Shown: positions 61,397 through 64,000 of the stretch, one piece after another
How positions within the stretch are numbered: position 1 is the stretch's first letter
Layout: the number at the start of each line of letters is the position of its first letter
Assembly: GCF_001956295.1 (NCBI RefSeq)
Contig: NZ_MRTD01000009.1
Location: 1 to 64,000 of the forward strand
From: Paenibacillus sp. FSL A5-0031
GTDB taxonomy: Bacteria > Bacillota > Bacilli > Paenibacillales > Paenibacillaceae
Direction of reading: 5' to 3'
Length of the DNA: 64,000 bases
Made by a program: the position numbers and the translations under genes
The notes under the pieces: generated by a model
What the model was told of the DNA's origin: nothing
The model's input: only the letters and a program-made list of their open reading frames with translations
The model's database searches: none

Positions 61397-62182
61397 ATGA
61401 GAGTTATTTTATTTTCAATTGGAGAGTTCCAAGTACATTCTTACGGGGTAGTGGTGGCTTTGGCGGTTCTGCTAGCGCTGGGGATGGCTCGTCATTTGGC
61501 TGCCGGTACTTTGTATCAGGAGCATATACTGAACATGGTTCCATATCTATTCGTTGGTGCAATCTTGTCTGCGCGAATCTGGCATGTTTTCTTTTTTCAA
61601 TGGGAGTATTACTCGAAGCATCTTATCGAAATCATGTACATATGGCATGGCGGAATTTCGATTCAAGGAGCATTGATTGGCAGCTTCGTGGCTTTGATCG
61701 TCTATACGAGGAAGCATCGTTTATCCTTTTGGGAGCTGGCCGACATAATGGCTCCAGCAATCGTCTTGGGGCAGTCGATTGGCAGAATTGCCTGTTTTCT
61801 GAATGGAGATGCGTATGGTTCGCCAACTAGCTCGGGCTTCGGTATTGTTTATCCAGAAGGAACGATGGCTTACGACGTTTACGGCTCACAACCGCTGTGG
61901 CCTGCGGAAATATGGGAGGGACAGTGGGATCTCATCGTATTCGTCTTGCTAATCTTATTAAAAAGCAGGAAGTGGGGAGCCGGGGTATTATTCTTAACTT
62001 ACAATATCCTGTATTCATTCGGTCGTTTTAACTTGGAATGGCTGCGGGGAGATTCGCCTCGCTACTTGTTTAATTGGACAGCCGGTCAGTGGACTAGCTT
62101 CAGCGTTATAGCGGTTAGCTTAAGCTTAATTGTTTTCCTTGTTATGCGGGAGCGGAAGAAGATGCATATTTCTATCCAATAG
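61397..62182 (+). CDS. lgt: Prolipoprotein diacylglyceryl transferase (Lgt family)
   Basis: A 261-residue protein with about seven spans. It carries the Lgt motifs: HSYGVVVALAVLLALG at the start, WHGGISIQGALIG, the signature GQSIGRIACFLNGDAYG (canonical GRxGNFxNxExxG, here with Cys and Asp variants seen in other Firmicutes) and FGRFNLEWLRGD. Lgt transfers diacylglyceryl from phosphatidylglycerol to the lipobox Cys of prolipoproteins, the first step of lipoprotein maturation. It is preceded by GGGAGG and by a BlaI-type operator. Most bacteria have one constitutive lgt near hprK or ppaX; this one looks like an inducible second copy. Confidence 0.9.
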   Translation: MRVILFSIGEFQVHSYGVVVALAVLLALGMARHLAAGTLYQEHILNMVPYLFVGAILSARIWHVFFFQWEYYSKHLIEIMYIWHGGISIQGALIGSFVALIVYTRKHRLSFWELADIMAPAIVLGQSIGRIACFLNGDAYGSPTSSGFGIVYPEGTMAYDVYGSQPLWPAEIWEGQWDLIVFVLLILLKSRKWGAGVLFLTYNILYSFGRFNLEWLRGDSPRYLFNWTAGQWTSFSVIAVSLSLIVFLVMRERKKMHISIQ

Positions 62183-62286
62183 CTCCAATATACTGAATTT
62201 ATAAAATTAAAAAGTTGTGATTTATTCTGATGAAAATGTTTTTACATGCCGTCAGCCGCAGCAATCATTCGAATCGTATACTACTA

Positions 62287-62323
62287 GAAAAAAACAGCGT
62301 ACACAGTTACCTGAGTACGCTGC
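62287..62323 (-). terminator. Terminator of the GH87-like gene
   Basis: Stem cagcgtac (62295-62302)/gtacgctg (62315-62322); on the minus strand a run of seven T follows. It also lies ~110 bases after lgt. Confidence 0.8.
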
Positions 62324-62344
62324 TTCCTTCTTCATTGCACTAGA

Positions 62345-64000
62345 TTACCAGTTGTTTCCTGATACTCTTGTCACTGTAAAGTTCGGGCTGCCGCTTTCAC
62401 CATAAATGGCTGCGACACCTGGGTTATTCACTTTCACATTCGTAAAGCTTGCTCCGCCGACAGCTGGCCCTTGGCCTTGTTCTCCTCTAACCACGAGCTT
62501 GATGCCGTAGCGGGAAGGGTTGTTGATGTTAACGTTCTCTACGCGAACGTTTTGCATAGCAAGGTTCTCTGGCGATTTTGTCTGGAACATTAGACCGAAG
62601 TACACGGGATTATTAATGTCCACATTTTTTACGAGAATGTTTTTGAAGGTTCTGTCTCCGCCGAAGAACCAGATAGCGCCAAAGTTTTGATATTCATTAA
62701 TTTTGTCATCAGCGCCGACGCTGGTCCAGAAATCTCCACCCGTCCGGTCTAATGTTACGCCATCAATTACAGTATCCTTATCGCCAAATCCTAATGTGTT
62801 GTAACCAAAGCTTAAGCTGCTGATGGTAATGCCTGGATAAGTCAACGTATCTGCACCATAGAGGTTTTGATATAGGTTATCCGAGCCGCCGTATACGGCG
62901 AAAGCTGCTGCGCGTCTTACACAGGTTGCTGTAAGATTCGTGTATTTGTTGCCTACATTGTAGGAACCGCCAGCATCAACTGCACTGAATAAGGCGAAGG
63001 CATCGTCACCGGCGCCTCTTGAGTAGTTGTTGTCAATCACGTTATAGGATGAGCCGTTGGTCATATTAATTCCATCTGCGAATGTGTTTTTGATACGATT
63101 GTCTTTGAACGTGTTGTTGGAGGAATTCACGCCCCAATACAAGCAGATGAAGTGCTCAACCCAGACGTTCTGAACGGTTACATTCTGCATGCCGTTGCCA
63201 TCGATGAATTTACCAGGACCGTCAGTTCTGTATACATAGTTGCCCCATGCAGACAGGTCTTTAATCGTTGAACCGTTAGCGGTAGAACCAATATTAAAGC
63301 CTACATCCGTATTGGATTGGTTCTGTGGCGCAACCAATTTGGTATGCCATGGACCAGCACCAATGATTTCGGTTGCACGTCCATAAAGAAATATTTTACT
63401 GTTGATCACCCATTCGCCTGCAGGGATGTAAATACCTTTTTTCGTGGAATCCTGTCTAAATTCATTAAGCGCTTGCTCTATGGATTTGGAAGAAGAAACC
63501 GAAATATATTTAGTCGTGTCAGGGTTGGCGGCTGGAGGAGCGACATTTTCGGTTTCAATCATGTCAACATAGATTGCCGAAACGTCACCAGCATCCTTTT
63601 GAATTTTGATCTTCGTTCCTGCCGGATATACTTGGTCAAGCAGCAACTGGGAATCTTCATACAGCCAGTAAGCTGTTAATCCTGCCCCAGGCGCATTGTC
63701 GTAACCCAGGCGGCCAAGCGTACTTGGTGTTGCATATACGTAAGAAAACTTGGAGGTTACCGTGAATTTGCCTTTACTCACACCGTTAGCATAAATGCTA
63801 ATCGTTCCGGTCGTATTTTCTGCAACTGCGTTGCGAAGGACAAAAGCGTTAGCAGAAGAAGTCAGCGTAAACTCTACATATTCGCCTGTTGCATCAAGAT
63901 GCACGGCGGAGCGTCCAGAAGCTTCGCCCGCATAATCGCCAGGCTTGAAGTTCGGAGCTAATTTTGTTCCGTTCGTTGTATTGGAAGAGGACTCAGCTTC
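62345..64000 (-). CDS. Secreted beta-helix glycoside hydrolase, probably GH87 (alpha-1,3-glucanase/mycodextranase) (5' end beyond window)
   Basis: The frame is open to the window edge, so only the C-terminal 551 residues are seen. Residues ~1-130 form a carbohydrate-binding-type beta-sandwich (CBM35-like: GDYAGEASGRSAVHLDATGE, YVEFTLTSSANAFVLRNAVA). After a Pro-rich linker, the rest is a right-handed beta-helix (IYIPAGEWVINSKIFLYGRA, then many N-rich turns such as GSSYNVIDNNYSRGAGDDAF). The Asp pair in RGAGDDAFALF resembles the catalytic Asp pair of GH87 enzymes, which cleave alpha-1,3-glucan of fungal walls or dental polymer. GH55 or pectate-lyase-like enzymes are alternatives. No domain after the helix. 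Confidence 0.75.
   Translation of the reverse strand, partial: EAESSSNTTNGTKLAPNFKPGDYAGEASGRSAVHLDATGEYVEFTLTSSANAFVLRNAVAENTTGTISIYANGVSKGKFTVTSKFSYVYATPSTLGRLGYDNAPGAGLTAYWLYEDSQLLLDQVYPAGTKIKIQKDAGDVSAIYVDMIETENVAPPAANPDTTKYISVSSSKSIEQALNEFRQDSTKKGIYIPAGEWVINSKIFLYGRATEIIGAGPWHTKLVAPQNQSNTDVGFNIGSTANGSTIKDLSAWGNYVYRTDGPGKFIDGNGMQNVTVQNVWVEHFICLYWGVNSSNNTFKDNRIKNTFADGINMTNGSSYNVIDNNYSRGAGDDAFALFSAVDAGGSYNVGNKYTNLTATCVRRAAAFAVYGGSDNLYQNLYGADTLTYPGITISSLSFGYNTLGFGDKDTVIDGVTLDRTGGDFWTSVGADDKINEYQNFGAIWFFGGDRTFKNILVKNVDINNPVYFGLMFQTKSPENLAMQNVRVENVNINNPSRYGIKLVVRGEQGQGPAVGGASFTNVKVNNPGVAAIYGESGSPNFTVTRVSGNNW

Noticed and set aside
1..64000. tRNA, rRNA, CRISPR arrays, prophage and complete insertion sequences
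   Set aside because: None seen: no regularly spaced repeats with spacers, no transposase or integrase motif in the translated frames, and no tRNA-like TTCGANTC context with matching stems.

Overview
The window looks like chromosome of a Gram-positive, low-to-mid GC Paenibacillaceae-type bacterium (Paenibacillus, Cohnella or a close relative). The grounds are lipoprotein signal peptides, an S-layer homology protein, YesM/YesN-style two-component pairs feeding an LplABC-like sugar transporter, BlaI/BlaR-type regulator-peptidase pairs, CcpA (cre) and Fur boxes, and strong AGGAGG ribosome binding sites. No rRNA, tRNA, CRISPR array, phage or intact insertion sequence was seen. Both window edges cut a large secreted carbohydrate-active protein.

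Layout. 1-9 kb: end of an F5/8C-domain protein, a small secreted protein, an FAD oxidoreductase, then an iron island (AraC regulator, Fur box, siderophore-binding lipoprotein, two fused permease-ATPase subunits). 9-24 kb: a cre-preceded GH43 enzyme, an orphan SecA2-like ATPase, an aminoglycoside-phosphotransferase-like kinase, a solitary trpB, a sulfurtransferase, L25, a DJ-1/PfpI protein, a Fur-boxed AraC regulator, a cupin, a VanZ-like protein and an AAC(3) acetyltransferase behind a terminator-type leader. 24-32 kb: MarR, VOC and unknown proteins, a BlaI-M56 pair with twin operators, YhhN, a GHK-repeat protein and a 2Fe-2S ferredoxin. 32-45 kb: a hemicellulose locus: AraC, sensor kinase, response regulator, solute-binding lipoprotein, two permeases, GH51 arabinofuranosidase and a GH2 enzyme. 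44-49.5 kb: AraC, sulfatase, two half-size chromate transporters and the formylglycine-generating enzyme that would mature the sulfatase. 49.6-57 kb: a peptide-type ABC transporter with unusual architecture. 57-64 kb: an SLH protein, ArsR-AHSA1, a BlaI-M56-Lgt regulon with matching operators, and a GH87-like beta-helix enzyme.

The most unusual locus is the peptide-type transporter at 49.7-57.2 kb. Its binding protein appears circularly permuted: the segment normally near the C-terminus of SBP_bac_5 proteins comes first. Both permeases carry long extra N-terminal regions and the two ATPases are fused. A 105-bp piece covering the 3' end of the ATPase gene and its terminator recurs 17.3 kb away with one mismatch. 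Other points worth a look are a probable ATT start codon (cupin), a probable CTG start codon (MarR), an attenuator-like aac(3) leader, and a prolipoprotein diacylglyceryl transferase gene carrying the same operator as a BlaI-M56 pair.
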